A stretch of 64,000 bases of DNA, from NCBI GenBank assembly GCA_035456105.1, contig DATIDV010000020.1, positions 62,001 to 126,000 of the forward strand, in the 5' to 3' direction. Each line of letters begins with the position of its first letter. The stretch's first letter is position 1. Under the pieces are notes generated by a model. The model did not search any database. It was not told the origin of the DNA and saw only the letters and a program-made list of their open reading frames with translations. Position numbers and translations under genes: made by a program. Below, piece after piece: positions 52,167-61,424 of the stretch. The stretch comes from Viridibacterium sp035456105 (lineage in GTDB: Bacteria; Pseudomonadota; Gammaproteobacteria; Burkholderiales; Rhodocyclaceae).

Positions 52167-55052
52167 CTACCCGCAGCTGCCCACGGCGCCGCAGGCGGTG
52201 CAGAAGTCGCAGCCGTCCTTGCGAATGACGGAGTCATTCCCGCACTCGTTGCAGCGCGCACCCTGCATGACGCGCGGTGTGCTGTCGGCACGTGGCATTT
52301 CGAGGATGCCCATTTCGCGTGTCGGATAGCCGTTCTCGTCCAGCACGCCAAGCATGGCGTAGCGATGAATCATCAGGCGTGCAACGTAGGCAACTGTTGA
52401 AGGCCAGTTCTGCTGGCGGCGTGTACCGGGTACGAAGGCTATGAAGTCGCCGAGTGGTTCCGGATAGTTGAGCAACTTGCGCAGTTTCATGCCGATCCAT
52501 GCCGGGTCGAGCACGCGCATGTCGAGTGATAGCAAGCGCGCGAGGCCATCGAGCGCGCGCGGGTAGTTGCCGGATAGCCACATCGAATAAGGACGTGTTA
52601 CGCCGTCCGGAAGTGAAATCTCCTTCAGGCCAAGCACGAAGTCTTCGCCGGTGGCCGGGTTGGTGATGTCTACCGTCCATGACAGCGTGCCGTCAGTTCC
52701 AGTCTTTGGCTCCTGCACGCTGAAGACTGCATCTTGTACCGGCGTCGGGCCACTGGTATCAAAAGCGCCAAGCTTTTCGCAGCGGTAACGCACGATTTGC
52801 GCGAACGCGGAAACGACACCAGGAACGCGCCGCTTCTCGCCATGCGGCGGGAAGGGCAGATCGATGCCCGCTTCGCCAACAGTTGTTGCCAGCGCATCCA
52901 GCTTGAGTTTCAGCCAGGCATGGTCATTGGCGCGCATGTCCATCGAGAGGGTCTTGGCTAGCGCACCCAGGCCGCGTGGTTGGTCCGCGCCGTTAACCCA
53001 GACTTCGAACGGAAAATTGTCACGCATGCGGCCGTCTTCGCTGGCATCTACGTGGCCGACGAAAATGGCGAATGAGCCTTGCGGGCTCTCCAGCATGTAG
53101 GTCCAGGAGGGATTGCCGTCCGGCAGCTCCGGCCGACCTGGCCAGCGCAGGCTGGCAAGCACAGGCGCGGGCAGGGAGGGAATCGACAGCCGGCGATTCG
53201 GGTCACTCAGTACGACGTCATTCGGTGAGCGCGTCTCTTCCTTGGCTGCCGCGTGGACTGAAAGTACCGAGCCGAGAATCTTGTTCGGGCGATAGGTGGC
53301 GAGACCTTTCAGTCCGGATTTCCATGCCGACATGTAGAGGTCTTCAAACTCGCCATAAGGATAGTCCTCAGGCACGTTGACGGTCTTCGATATGCTGGTG
53401 TCAATATAGGGCGCGACTGCAGCGACCATGTCCTTGTGGGCTAGCGCGGAGATCTCGAGCGCAGTGACAAAGGAATCAGGCAAGGCGTCCACGTCGCCAC
53501 CGAGGTGACGATAGAGACGCCAGGCGTAGTCTTCGACGGCGTAGTGCTTGTGCGTGCCATCGGCCATGCGCTTCTTGCGTGTGTAGGTCCATGAGAACGG
53601 TGGCTCAATGCCGTTCGATGCGTTGTCCGCGAAGGCCAGCGAGATCGTGCCGGTCGGGGCGATGGACAGCAGGTGCGAGTTGCGGATGCCGTGTTTGCGG
53701 ATCTGCTCCTTGATCTCGGTAGGCAGACGCGAAGCGAAGTTGCCGCCGGAGAGATACATGTCGGCATTGAACAATGGAAACGCGCCGCGCTCGCGCGCCA
53801 GTTCCACCGAGGCCAGATAGGCGCGATCACGCATGATGGTGCTGATCTCGCTCGCCTTGGCACGCGCTGCAGGGGTGTCGTAATGCAGCCCAAGCATGAT
53901 GAGGGCATCGCCGAGGCCGGTGAAGCCGAGACCGATGCGACGCTTGCTGGCCGCTTCCTGCTGCTGCTGTGGCAGCGGCCAGTGGGTGGCGTCGAGCACA
54001 TTGTCTAGCATGCGCGTCGAGGTCTCGACAGCTTTGCCGAAAGCCGCTTCATCAAAGCGTGCCTTGGCAGTGAAGGGCTCGAGCACGAAGGTGGTGAGAT
54101 TTATCGAGCCCAGGCAGCAGCAACCATACGGTGGCAGCGGTTGTTCCCCGCAGGGATTGGTAGCTTCAATGGTCTCGCAGTAGTTGAGGTTGTTGTCGCG
54201 GTTGATGCGATCAAGGAACAGGATGCCAGGCTCGGCGTGGTCATATGTCGAGCGCATGATCTGCTCCCACAGGTCGCGGGCCGGAATCTTGCGATACACC
54301 CACCAGCCGTCCTCGCGTTGCCATGCCCCGCTTGCCTTGAGTTCGGTTGCGGGTTCGGCGCGATGCGCGAGTTCTATCTCTCCGTCCGTTTCGACGGCCT
54401 GCATGAACACATCGGTGACACCTACCGAGATATTGAAGTTGGACAGGTCGCCTTCGTCCTTGGCGTGGATGAAGGCTTCGATGTCCGGGTGGTCGCACCG
54501 CAGCACGCCCATCTGTGCGCCGCGGCGCGCACCGGCGGATTCCACTGTTTCGCAGGAGCGATCGAACACACGCATGTACGACACCGGCCCACTGGCGCGA
54601 GACTGCGTGCCGCGCACCATGGCTCCCATCGGGCGGATGCTGGAAAAGTCATAGCCAACACCGCCGCCGCGCCGCATCGTTTCGGCGGCATGTGACAGGG
54701 CGGTGTAAATGCCGGGACGCCCATCGGACTCTTCGGTGACAGAGTCGCCGACCGGCTGAACGAAGCAGTTGATGAGAGTGGCCGTCAGTGCGGTGCCCGC
54801 GGCAGAGTTGATACGGCCAGCAGGCACGAAGCCCTGTTCCTGCGCCGCGAGGAAGCGTTCTTCCCAATAGACGCGCTTGTCCTCAGTTTCAACCGCGGCA
54901 AGCGCCCGTGCTACGCGGCTGCGTACCTCGCGGGCGGTCGTTTCATCGCCCTTGGCATACTTCTCGATTAGTACCTCGCCGGAAATCTCCTGCTCGGTGA
55001 GGGGAGGGATTGAGGTGACGGAGTGCGAATCAGTTGGCAGATGCTTGCTCAT
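52167..55052 (-). CDS. nrdJ: Adenosylcobalamin-dependent (class II) ribonucleoside-diphosphate reductase
   Basis: NrdJ makes deoxyribonucleotides with a B12 radical and is independent of oxygen. ATG at 55052 with GAGG upstream is chosen (961 residues); the frame to 55178 adds unsupported sequence. The catalytic barrel includes LINCFVQPV, ATNPCGEQPLPPYGCCCLG and APTGTISLAFADN. The C-terminal third holds two TSCPD-like repeats, around FPFEVWVNGADQPRGLGALA and YSMWLSGNYPRALDGLARLL. The last 28 residues are a Cys-rich zinc-ribbon-like tail, with CNEC, CDFC and CGAVGSC, probably the redox-active end. No cobalamin riboswitch was found upstream. Confidence 0.93.
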   Translation of the reverse strand: MSKHLPTDSHSVTSIPPLTEQEISGEVLIEKYAKGDETTAREVRSRVARALAAVETEDKRVYWEERFLAAQEQGFVPAGRINSAAGTALTATLINCFVQPVGDSVTEESDGRPGIYTALSHAAETMRRGGGVGYDFSSIRPMGAMVRGTQSRASGPVSYMRVFDRSCETVESAGARRGAQMGVLRCDHPDIEAFIHAKDEGDLSNFNISVGVTDVFMQAVETDGEIELAHRAEPATELKASGAWQREDGWWVYRKIPARDLWEQIMRSTYDHAEPGILFLDRINRDNNLNYCETIEATNPCGEQPLPPYGCCCLGSINLTTFVLEPFTAKARFDEAAFGKAVETSTRMLDNVLDATHWPLPQQQQEAASKRRIGLGFTGLGDALIMLGLHYDTPAARAKASEISTIMRDRAYLASVELARERGAFPLFNADMYLSGGNFASRLPTEIKEQIRKHGIRNSHLLSIAPTGTISLAFADNASNGIEPPFSWTYTRKKRMADGTHKHYAVEDYAWRLYRHLGGDVDALPDSFVTALEISALAHKDMVAAVAPYIDTSISKTVNVPEDYPYGEFEDLYMSAWKSGLKGLATYRPNKILGSVLSVHAAAKEETRSPNDVVLSDPNRRLSIPSLPAPVLASLRWPGRPELPDGNPSWTYMLESPQGSFAIFVGHVDASEDGRMRDNFPFEVWVNGADQPRGLGALAKTLSMDMRANDHAWLKLKLDALATTVGEAGIDLPFPPHGEKRRVPGVVSAFAQIVRYRCEKLGAFDTSGPTPVQDAVFSVQEPKTGTDGTLSWTVDITNPATGEDFVLGLKEISLPDGVTRPYSMWLSGNYPRALDGLARLLSLDMRVLDPAWIGMKLRKLLNYPEPLGDFIAFVPGTRRQQNWPSTVAYVARLMIHRYAMLGVLDENGYPTREMGILEMPRADSTPRVMQGARCNECGNDSVIRKDGCDFCTACGAVGSCG

Positions 55053-55274
55053 GAGCGCCTCGAAGAGAAGTTCCGGGGAAATGCGAAGCCGGCGGGTGAA
55101 GCTGGCGACGGGGCGATATGGCGGACCGGTCGAGCATGATTCGACCCCGCTCGCGGCGACAAATTTCGTCGCAAACAAGTTCCATCTTAGCGCTTAAAAG
55201 AGGCCGACTCTTGATCTGTATCGAGCGTGGTCTGCTTGCCGCAACCACTGCGGCCCTTGCGCTGCGGGCAGGGC

Positions 55275-56126
55275 TTATTTGGCCGAAATGCCCAAAGACG
55301 CCAGCATTTCGTGGAGCTGGGCTTCGCAGTGCACGATCAGGGAGGGGAGTGCGTCGAGGTCGATGTCGCCAAGTACGAGAACTCGTTCTGGCAGGCTGGC
55401 AATCGTGTCATCAAGTGAGGCGCCGGCCTCGCACATCTCGTCGACACGTCTGACGATGTTGAGTACGGCAGCGGCTTGCGAATACTCGCCAGCGTTCTCG
55501 GGATGCAACTGCTCCCCGACTGTGGCTCCGATACTCACCGGCATGCGCCAGCTCTGGGCCAATGCCGCACCGACTTCTGCAAAGTCACAGCCGATCAGCT
55601 GGCGCTCGCGCGCGGCGAGCTCGTCGAGCGACAAACCGGCCGTTTCCATGACCAGATCAGACAGATCGGGGATGGCGTGATACATGACCAGATGCCCCAT
55701 GTCTGCCAGCAGACCGAGCAGGAAGTGGCGTTCCGTATCGTTGCTGCCGTGTGTTTGCGCAATACCGCGGCAGAGCAGGGCACAACGCACCGAGCTGCGC
55801 CAGAAGCGTGCCATGTCCATGCGTTGTGGCCGGATACCGCCGAAGGTGGCGGCAATGGAACTGGCCAGGATGACATCGCTCACCTGGTTCAGCCCAGCCA
55901 GGCTGATGGCACGGCTGATGGTTTCGATACGCCGTGGGTAGCCGTAGAAGGCGCTATTGGCCAGGCGCAGGAGAGCTGCACTCAGGGCAGGATCGCTGCC
56001 GATCAAGTCGGAAAGGGTGTTGAGGGAGACATCGGGATCGTCCAGCGCCTGTCGTACGCGGTAGTAGACGCTTGGCAGGCTGGCAAGCTTGTCGAGACTG
56101 GCGACGAGTTCCTGTGCAACATGCAT
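55275..56126 (-). CDS. HDOD domain protein
   Basis: A 283-residue protein almost wholly made of an HDOD domain (about 10-215), with YYRVRQALDDPDVSLNTLSDLIGSD (in two parts), LLRLANSAFYGYPRRIETIS and LLGLLADMGHLVMYH. HDOD proteins are signalling relatives of HD phosphohydrolases that usually lack full metal sites; here the pattern is GLLADMGHL rather than a clear HD pair, so catalysis is not expected. It lies 57 bases downstream of the PilZ-like gene on the same strand. Target unknown. Confidence 0.85.
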   Translation of the reverse strand: MHVAQELVASLDKLASLPSVYYRVRQALDDPDVSLNTLSDLIGSDPALSAALLRLANSAFYGYPRRIETISRAISLAGLNQVSDVILASSIAATFGGIRPQRMDMARFWRSSVRCALLCRGIAQTHGSNDTERHFLLGLLADMGHLVMYHAIPDLSDLVMETAGLSLDELAARERQLIGCDFAEVGAALAQSWRMPVSIGATVGEQLHPENAGEYSQAAAVLNIVRRVDEMCEAGASLDDTIASLPERVLVLGDIDLDALPSLIVHCEAQLHEMLASLGISAK

Positions 56127-56183
56127 GTGTGATGCCTCGAGCTTGAAAACGAGTGGTGTGACAGAGTGCCCCGAGGCGAGGTG

Positions 56184-57758
56184 TCAAACCCGTCGCAGCT
56201 GGATCAGCTCGCAGGAGGCGAGTCTCTCGGAAGTGCCGCTTACCTCGTAACGTACGTCGCCATCCTGCTGGGGAACCAGCAGGGACATTCCCTTCTTTAC
56301 GTCACCTACGGGCGCAAGTAAACCCGGGCCGCCATCGAAACATTGCACGCGTGGCAAGAGCAGCACCGGTATGGCATGCGTGTGACCATCTGGCAGTGTC
56401 TTGTCGATCGACGTCGGCATGCCCGTGCCGCTCAATCTTTCGAGACCCAGTTCGCAGTCCTTCCCTTCAACGTTGCGGGCACGTCGCACGATGCAGATGT
56501 GGACGTTGGAACGTTCCAGCGGGCGCATGGCGACCACCTCTCCGATGGAGACCCGACGCGTATGCTCGCTGGCCTGACGCAGGCCAAAGCCTGAGCGGCT
56601 CTGGTCGAGAATGCGCCATTCGCTGGCGACTGACAGGCCAGTTCCGACGCCTTCGAGTTTGTCCGACTTGCGACGACGGAAAGCCGCGCTGGTCAGGAAA
56701 TTGCGGATCGGGTCAAAGCCGCCGACGAGTTCTGCCAGAGGTTGATAATCGCGGCGGATGTGCCGACGTGCCTTCGCATCTGACCATTGCTCCATGCAGC
56801 GTGACAGCATGAATGCGTAGGACGCCTCGTTTGCCACCATCGGCAAGCCGAGCTTGGTGGCATGCAATCCTTGGCGCAGACCGGAGAGTTGCTGTGTGGC
56901 GCGCTCGACAAGCGGGCGGCAGTCCAGCAGGTATTCCTTTTCCTGCAGGGTTTGCTCGGCGGTGAGCTGTGTAGGCCCGCGCGGACCATCGCTGAATACA
57001 AATAGTGCCCTGGCATGCTCTGCCGGCTGCTCCGTTGTGAGTTCAACCAAATGGCCGAAACGCTCGACATAAAAACGGATACGGCCTAGTTCCGAAGACT
57101 CAAGATTCACTGGATCAACGAGACTCATCAGACAGTCACGCACCACGATTTGCTCCAGCGTCTCCGGATTTCGTGTATCGACCGTGTGGTTGATGAGTTC
57201 GTGTTTCTGTGCAATTGACAGCAATTTCCTGAACAGTTTCCAGCGACGTGGCGAACCAGGCGTATGTGCCCGGTGCGCCACCATGGCGCGCCGGTGGATG
57301 AGTTGAGCTGAGCGCAGGATCGACAGGGCGAAAACCTTGCCGTGCAGACGGCGCTGCCAGGAGCTCTTGTCGAGCGCCTGTACGATGTGCATGAAGCCCT
57401 CGGACAGGTTCTTCAGGAGATGGTCGGCGCTGTTCGCGGCCTGTTTGCTGGCTGAGTCGATCGGCAGGCGACACTGGTCGAGTTGCTGCTCAAGCCGTTT
57501 GAGCATCGGCTCGGTGTAGCCAATAATCTGTTCAAGTTGCCGGAATTTCCGATTGGCAGAGCTGGTGCTGACAGAGATTTCCAGTACGCGTTCCGCGAGG
57601 CTGTCGATCACTTTCAGCGGATTGTCAGCAGGCAGGTCGGCAAACCAGCGTGACATTTCGCGACTTACGGGAGAAACGGTGTCGCCGTCCCTTTGCAGCG
57701 CGTTCTTGAAAAGGCTCAGGCGCGCCATGCGTGCAGAAATCAGCGCGGGAATTCGCAT
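56184..57758 (-). CDS. Conserved hypothetical protein with PilZ-like C-terminal region
   Basis: A 524-residue, largely helical soluble protein. The first 350 residues are not recognised and contain coiled-coil-like stretches (RKFRQLEQIIGYTEPMLKRL). Around 380-440, WRILDQSRSGFGLR, VSIGEVVAMRPL and DCELGLERLSG fit the PilZ fold pattern, with D385 in a DxSxxG motif. The upstream RxxxR motif needed for c-di-GMP binding is not clear (FRRRKSDK is the nearest), so binding is uncertain. ATG at 57758 is used; a TTG at 57764 is possible. It is followed by the HDOD gene, probably as an operon. Confidence 0.7.
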   Translation of the reverse strand: MRIPALISARMARLSLFKNALQRDGDTVSPVSREMSRWFADLPADNPLKVIDSLAERVLEISVSTSSANRKFRQLEQIIGYTEPMLKRLEQQLDQCRLPIDSASKQAANSADHLLKNLSEGFMHIVQALDKSSWQRRLHGKVFALSILRSAQLIHRRAMVAHRAHTPGSPRRWKLFRKLLSIAQKHELINHTVDTRNPETLEQIVVRDCLMSLVDPVNLESSELGRIRFYVERFGHLVELTTEQPAEHARALFVFSDGPRGPTQLTAEQTLQEKEYLLDCRPLVERATQQLSGLRQGLHATKLGLPMVANEASYAFMLSRCMEQWSDAKARRHIRRDYQPLAELVGGFDPIRNFLTSAAFRRRKSDKLEGVGTGLSVASEWRILDQSRSGFGLRQASEHTRRVSIGEVVAMRPLERSNVHICIVRRARNVEGKDCELGLERLSGTGMPTSIDKTLPDGHTHAIPVLLLPRVQCFDGGPGLLAPVGDVKKGMSLLVPQQDGDVRYEVSGTSERLASCELIQLRRV

Positions 57759-57999
57759 GTCCAAGCGAGCGTCCAGTCAATAAAAGAATATCGGGAGAAA
57801 CGACAAGAACCGCTCCGGAATTTGAATGGAGCGCCTCTGGTTTCTGACTGGAGGATTATGCGCCCGCGTGACGGGGGGCAAGCCGGCTGCCGCGTATCGG
57901 GCGATGGGTGGCTGCGGCGCGGGCCCGATGGTGCCGTTCTCAGGCCCGAACGTGAGGGCTCTGAGGGATCAATAGCTTTTTGTTCGGACGCGTTTCGGT

Positions 58000-58230
58000 T
58001 CAGGCGCGCACAACAGGATCAAGCATGCGTTCGATGAGGTTGATGCGGTCACGCACCATAAGTTTGCGCTTCTTCAAACGATGCAGCACCAGTTCGTCGT
58101 CATAGGCGCCGCCGAGGCTGCTGATGGTGTCGTTGATCTGGCGATGCTCGTCGCGGAGTGAGGCCAGGCGAATTTCCAGGCTCATGGCCTTTTCAAAGCT
58201 CGAAGCGCCTGTTGTCGTCTCGTTCGTCAT
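58000..58230 (-). CDS. DUF465 (YdcH-like) small helical protein
   Basis: A 76-residue helical hairpin protein with the DUF465 pattern (MSLEIRLASLRDEHRQINDTI, shown in part, then ELVLHRLKKRKLMVRDRI). ATG at 58230 has GGAGG six bases upstream; an ATG at 58242 contains that ribosome site and is rejected. Function unknown. The 215 bases between this gene's stop and the PilZ-like gene's start hold no recognisable gene. Confidence 0.8.
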   Translation of the reverse strand: MTNETTTGASSFEKAMSLEIRLASLRDEHRQINDTISSLGGAYDDELVLHRLKKRKLMVRDRINLIERMLDPVVRA

Positions 58231-58453
58231 TTGATCCTCCATCTTTGTAAGGGCTGACCGTTAGCTTTTTCCATGACCGATGATTTTGTCGAACCAGTCA
58301 CAGTCACACATCTTTACAACTACGGCTTGAACTTCCCGAGATTCAAACCGATCTAGCAACAGGAAGGGCACGTAAAGCGGTTGCAGCGCAGAAGGTGCAG
58401 CACCAAGGCCATCATTTTCGTGATGGTCTAACCTCGGCAAAGGAGGGCAAGCC

Positions 58454-58687
58454 ATGTTGGTCGTCTTGAATAATCCGATCCTGTATGTGGTTGACTATCC
58501 TTCTGTTGATGGACTGGAAGCCATTGACAAGCGTCGCGCCAAAGGCGTTTTCCTTCATGGAACGACAGCACAAAGATTTCGTGATGAGCTCGCCGATGCG
58601 CTGACCTATGGCGAGGGTGCCGATGAACTGGATGTTTGTCTCGACCAATTCGAAGCTCTCTTTACTCAGCCTGCCATTTATCAATAG
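58454..58687 (+). CDS. DUF3567-like small protein
   Basis: A 77-residue protein with a strong AAAGGAGG ribosome site. The pattern NNPILYVVDYP...EAIDKRRAKGVFLHGTTAQRFRDE and the acidic C-terminal part (ELDVCLDQFEALFTQP) resemble DUF3567, a family largely restricted to Betaproteobacteria. Function unknown. It is divergent from the DUF465 gene across about 220 bases holding a small GCCATCA/TGATGGT hairpin but no clear promoter. Confidence 0.65.
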   Translation: MLVVLNNPILYVVDYPSVDGLEAIDKRRAKGVFLHGTTAQRFRDELADALTYGEGADELDVCLDQFEALFTQPAIYQ

Positions 58688-58768
58688 TTACCCGTCCGGG
58701 TATATCCGATCCGTTCAGCTTAGACGGGTGTGAGTCAATTAGTTCATAGGGACAAACCGCTATTTTGC

Positions 58769-58806
58769 TGCGCACAGTTCGGGTCGGAAATCCTGGACTG
58801 TGCGCA
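58769..58806. repeat. Inverted repeat upstream of greB
   Basis: TGCGCACAGT (58769-58778) and ACTGTGCGCA (58797-58806) are perfect inverted copies 18 bases apart. TTGCGCA words recur just after and again near 58850. There is no T-run. It could be an operator or an mRNA stem for the upstream gene. Confidence 0.4.
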
Positions 58807-58877
58807 TTGCGCAAACAGACCCGTGTCATTCTTTTTGACCCGATACAATTGCGCATGATCAAAGTGCGGCTGAAGTC

Positions 58878-59426
58878 ATGAACAAGGCTTTTACCAAAGA
58901 AAGTGAACAGGAAGATGACGAGGAGCTTGAGGCTCCCCTCGGTCTTCCCGCTGGCGCGCGCAATTACATGACGCGTACCGGCTTCACGCGCCTGAAAGCG
59001 GAGCTCGATCATTTGCTTCGCGTGGAACGACCGGAGGTCGTGCAGATCGTCTCGTGGGCGGCCTCCAACGGCGATCGCTCGGAAAATGGCGATTACATAT
59101 ACGGCAAGCGGCGTCTGCGCGAAATCGACCGGCGCATCCGCTTCCTCATCAAACGTCTCGAAACAGCGACGGTGGTCGACCCCACGGAACAGGAAAACAT
59201 CGATCAGGTGTTTTTCGGCGCAACCGTGCGCGTGGCCGATGCGGAAGGCGAAGAGGCTGAATACCAGATCGTGGGCATTGACGAGGCGAATGCTTCAGAA
59301 GGGCGCATTAGCTGGATTTCGCCGATGGCGACAGCGCTCCTGAAAGCGCGTGAGGGCGACACCATCAAGGTGCCGACACCCGCGGGGCCGCGCGAAATGG
59401 ATGTGCTGGAGATCCGGTACGTCTGA
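58878..59426 (+). CDS. greB: Transcription elongation factor GreB
   Basis: GreB, like GreA, stimulates transcript cleavage, but on longer backtracked RNA. The 182-residue product has the coiled-coil tip NGDRSENGDYIYGKRRLREIDR (split: NGDRSENGDYIYGK, RRLREIDRR), typical of GreB rather than GreA. An acidic N-terminal extension of about 25 residues and the C-terminal FKBP-like domain ending EMDVLEIRYV are also present. A TACAAT at 58844-58849 may be its -10, but a matching -35 is not evident. It converges on the sensor kinase gene. Confidence 0.93.
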   Translation: MNKAFTKESEQEDDEELEAPLGLPAGARNYMTRTGFTRLKAELDHLLRVERPEVVQIVSWAASNGDRSENGDYIYGKRRLREIDRRIRFLIKRLETATVVDPTEQENIDQVFFGATVRVADAEGEEAEYQIVGIDEANASEGRISWISPMATALLKAREGDTIKVPTPAGPREMDVLEIRYV

Positions 59427-59450
59427 ACGCTACACCTGGATCTGCTATGT

Positions 59451-61319
59451 CTACTTTGGCGTTTCCGGCCTGAGCGGCACTTCCTCGCGGCGTCTGCGCA
59501 CCACTGAAACGCGATGCGGCAGGGTGAAGATAAAGCGCGCGCCTTCCCCCGGGCTTGATTCGGCCCAGATCCTGCCGCCATGCCGTTCGATGATGCGGCG
59601 TACCGAAGCCAATCCGATACCCGTGCCACCGAAACCCTGATCGCCATGCAGTTGCTGAAAGGGCTGGAAGAGTCGCTTGGCGTGGGCCATGTCGAATCCA
59701 ACGCCATTGTCGGCAATCGAATAATTCATGCAGTCCGGTGTGGCATGGGCCGAAATGGTGATTTCGCCGATTGCTTGATCGCGTGTGAATTTCCAGGCGT
59801 TGTGCAGCAGATTCGATAGCGCGTTGCGCAGTAAGGCTTCGTCCCCCTCTGTCTGTAGCTCGGGTTGCAGATTCAGTTGGACTACGCGACCCGGATCGGC
59901 AATGCGCAATTCCTCAAACAGATCGCTGACAAGATTGCTTAGGTGAACAGGGTGTACGTTCAGAGGGCGGCGAGAGACGTTGGCCAGGTTAAGCAATTCA
60001 TCAATCAGCTCACCCATGCGTACGCTGGCGCGATCGATGCGTGCAAGGTAATCCTTGCCCTGCGTGTCCAGGCTGTCACCACTGTCTTCGAGAAGGGCGT
60101 GGGCGAAGCCGTTGATGGCACGCAGCGGCGTACGCAGATCATGTGACACCGAATAGCTGAAGCCGACCAGCTCACGGTTGGACTGCTCCAGTTCGGACGT
60201 GCGCTGTCTGACCCGCTCCTCCAGCGAGGCGTTGATTTTACTCAGCTCCGCACGATCCAGTTCGCGTAGCCGCGCATCGTGGAAGATGATCCAGCCGGTA
60301 AATGCCAGCAGGCTGATCAACAGGCCACCTGCGACCACTACGCGGTTGCGCATCACGACATAGTTGGCGAGTGCCACGTCCTGTGGGCGTGAGATGCCGA
60401 CCAGCAAGGGATAGTCGCTGAGGCGACGATAGGCCACGATGTGTGCCACGCTATCTATCTGTTGCGCACCACTGAAAACCAGCGACCGCGACGCGCCGCT
60501 GTCTTGCATCGGGCTGCCGAAGATAGGCGCCGCCGACTGATTGGAGCCCATCAGTGCGTCTTGCATCGGGTAGCGCAGCAGCAGGCGGCCATCACTGGAC
60601 AGCAGGCTCATGGCATCGCGCGGCGCAAACTGGATGTCGCGATAGAACTTCTCGAAATAGCGTGTGCTGATCAGCCCGCTGACAATACCGATAAGCTTGC
60701 CGCCAATGCCCGTAATGCCTTGCTCGACGGGGATGAACCATTCCTGTCCATCCTGCGTGGATAGCTGGAGTGGCAGGCCGATGCGCATGCCCGCGTTTGG
60801 TGTGCTGCGCCAGCCGGCTACGGCGACCGGTGGATAGCTGGCTGCCGCGCGCAACCAGGGTTGCTGGACGAGCAGTAGCGGCTGGCCGCGGTTGTCGGCG
60901 ATCGCCAGCGCTGCAGCATGTGGCGACGATTTCAGCCAGTTGCGAGCGTACGTGCTGAGGGTATCGACCGAGGCCTGGCTGATGCGCGGTTCGTGCTCGA
61001 GCAGGCGCGCGAGGAACTGCAGACTGGAATCCATATGGCCGACAGTGCGCGACACATGCTCTTCCAGCGTGCGTGCCAGGCTGACGAGCTCGGTCTGCTG
61101 GCGGTCCAGTTCGCGTTGGCGATCACGGGCGATCAAGGCCCAGGCGCTCAGCACGATCACGATGACAAGCAGCGCATAGCTGCCGAAGAACAGTAGGGCT
61201 AAACGTAGTCCGGGTGCTGCGACGAGGCGCGGATGCGCCGGAGCACGCAAGGAGACTGGCGTAGAAGTGGGTTTTTGCCCGGATCCGGGTGGCGGCAGGT
61301 CAGCTTGCGGGGCGTTCAT
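59451..61319 (-). CDS. Membrane sensor histidine kinase with periplasmic Cache-like domain
   Basis: A 622-residue kinase. A membrane segment at about 38-62 and a second at about 325-348 enclose a 260-residue periplasmic domain of double-Cache character (GHMDSSLQFLARLLEHEP, ALAIADNRGQPLLLV, LISTRYFEKFYRDIQF). A coiled coil (LEERVRQRTSELEQSNREL), HisKA with His near 393 (SVSHDLRTPLRAINGF) and HATPase_c (NLLHNAWKFTRD, GGTGIGLASVRRI) follow. No response regulator is adjacent, so its partner is unknown. It is divergent from htpG. Confidence 0.88.
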   Translation of the reverse strand: MNAPQADLPPPGSGQKPTSTPVSLRAPAHPRLVAAPGLRLALLFFGSYALLVIVIVLSAWALIARDRQRELDRQQTELVSLARTLEEHVSRTVGHMDSSLQFLARLLEHEPRISQASVDTLSTYARNWLKSSPHAAALAIADNRGQPLLLVQQPWLRAAASYPPVAVAGWRSTPNAGMRIGLPLQLSTQDGQEWFIPVEQGITGIGGKLIGIVSGLISTRYFEKFYRDIQFAPRDAMSLLSSDGRLLLRYPMQDALMGSNQSAAPIFGSPMQDSGASRSLVFSGAQQIDSVAHIVAYRRLSDYPLLVGISRPQDVALANYVVMRNRVVVAGGLLISLLAFTGWIIFHDARLRELDRAELSKINASLEERVRQRTSELEQSNRELVGFSYSVSHDLRTPLRAINGFAHALLEDSGDSLDTQGKDYLARIDRASVRMGELIDELLNLANVSRRPLNVHPVHLSNLVSDLFEELRIADPGRVVQLNLQPELQTEGDEALLRNALSNLLHNAWKFTRDQAIGEITISAHATPDCMNYSIADNGVGFDMAHAKRLFQPFQQLHGDQGFGGTGIGLASVRRIIERHGGRIWAESSPGEGARFIFTLPHRVSVVRRRREEVPLRPETPK

Positions 61320-61337
61320 GAATGCCTGTGGGCCGCT

Positions 61338-61365
61338 CTTGAAATTGGAGAAGACCGCCCAATAT
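61338..61365 (+). promoter_or_regulatory. Sigma-32 (RpoH) heat-shock promoter for htpG
   Basis: CTTGAAA (61338-61344), a 13-base spacer and CCCAATAT (61358-61365) match the sigma-32 consensus CTTGAAA-N13/14-CCCCATNT with one mismatch. It lies 60 bases before the htpG ATG, a classic heat-shock gene. Confidence 0.85.
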
Positions 61366-61424
61366 TACGTCGGACTTCCTATTTAGTGTTCCCACTAACT
61401 CCACCGAATAAAAGGAGCTTTTCC

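Noticed and set aside
55053..55274. Possible cobalamin riboswitch upstream of nrdJ
   Set aside because: No B12-box-like word (GCCACTG or its complement) or suitable folding was seen in this stretch.
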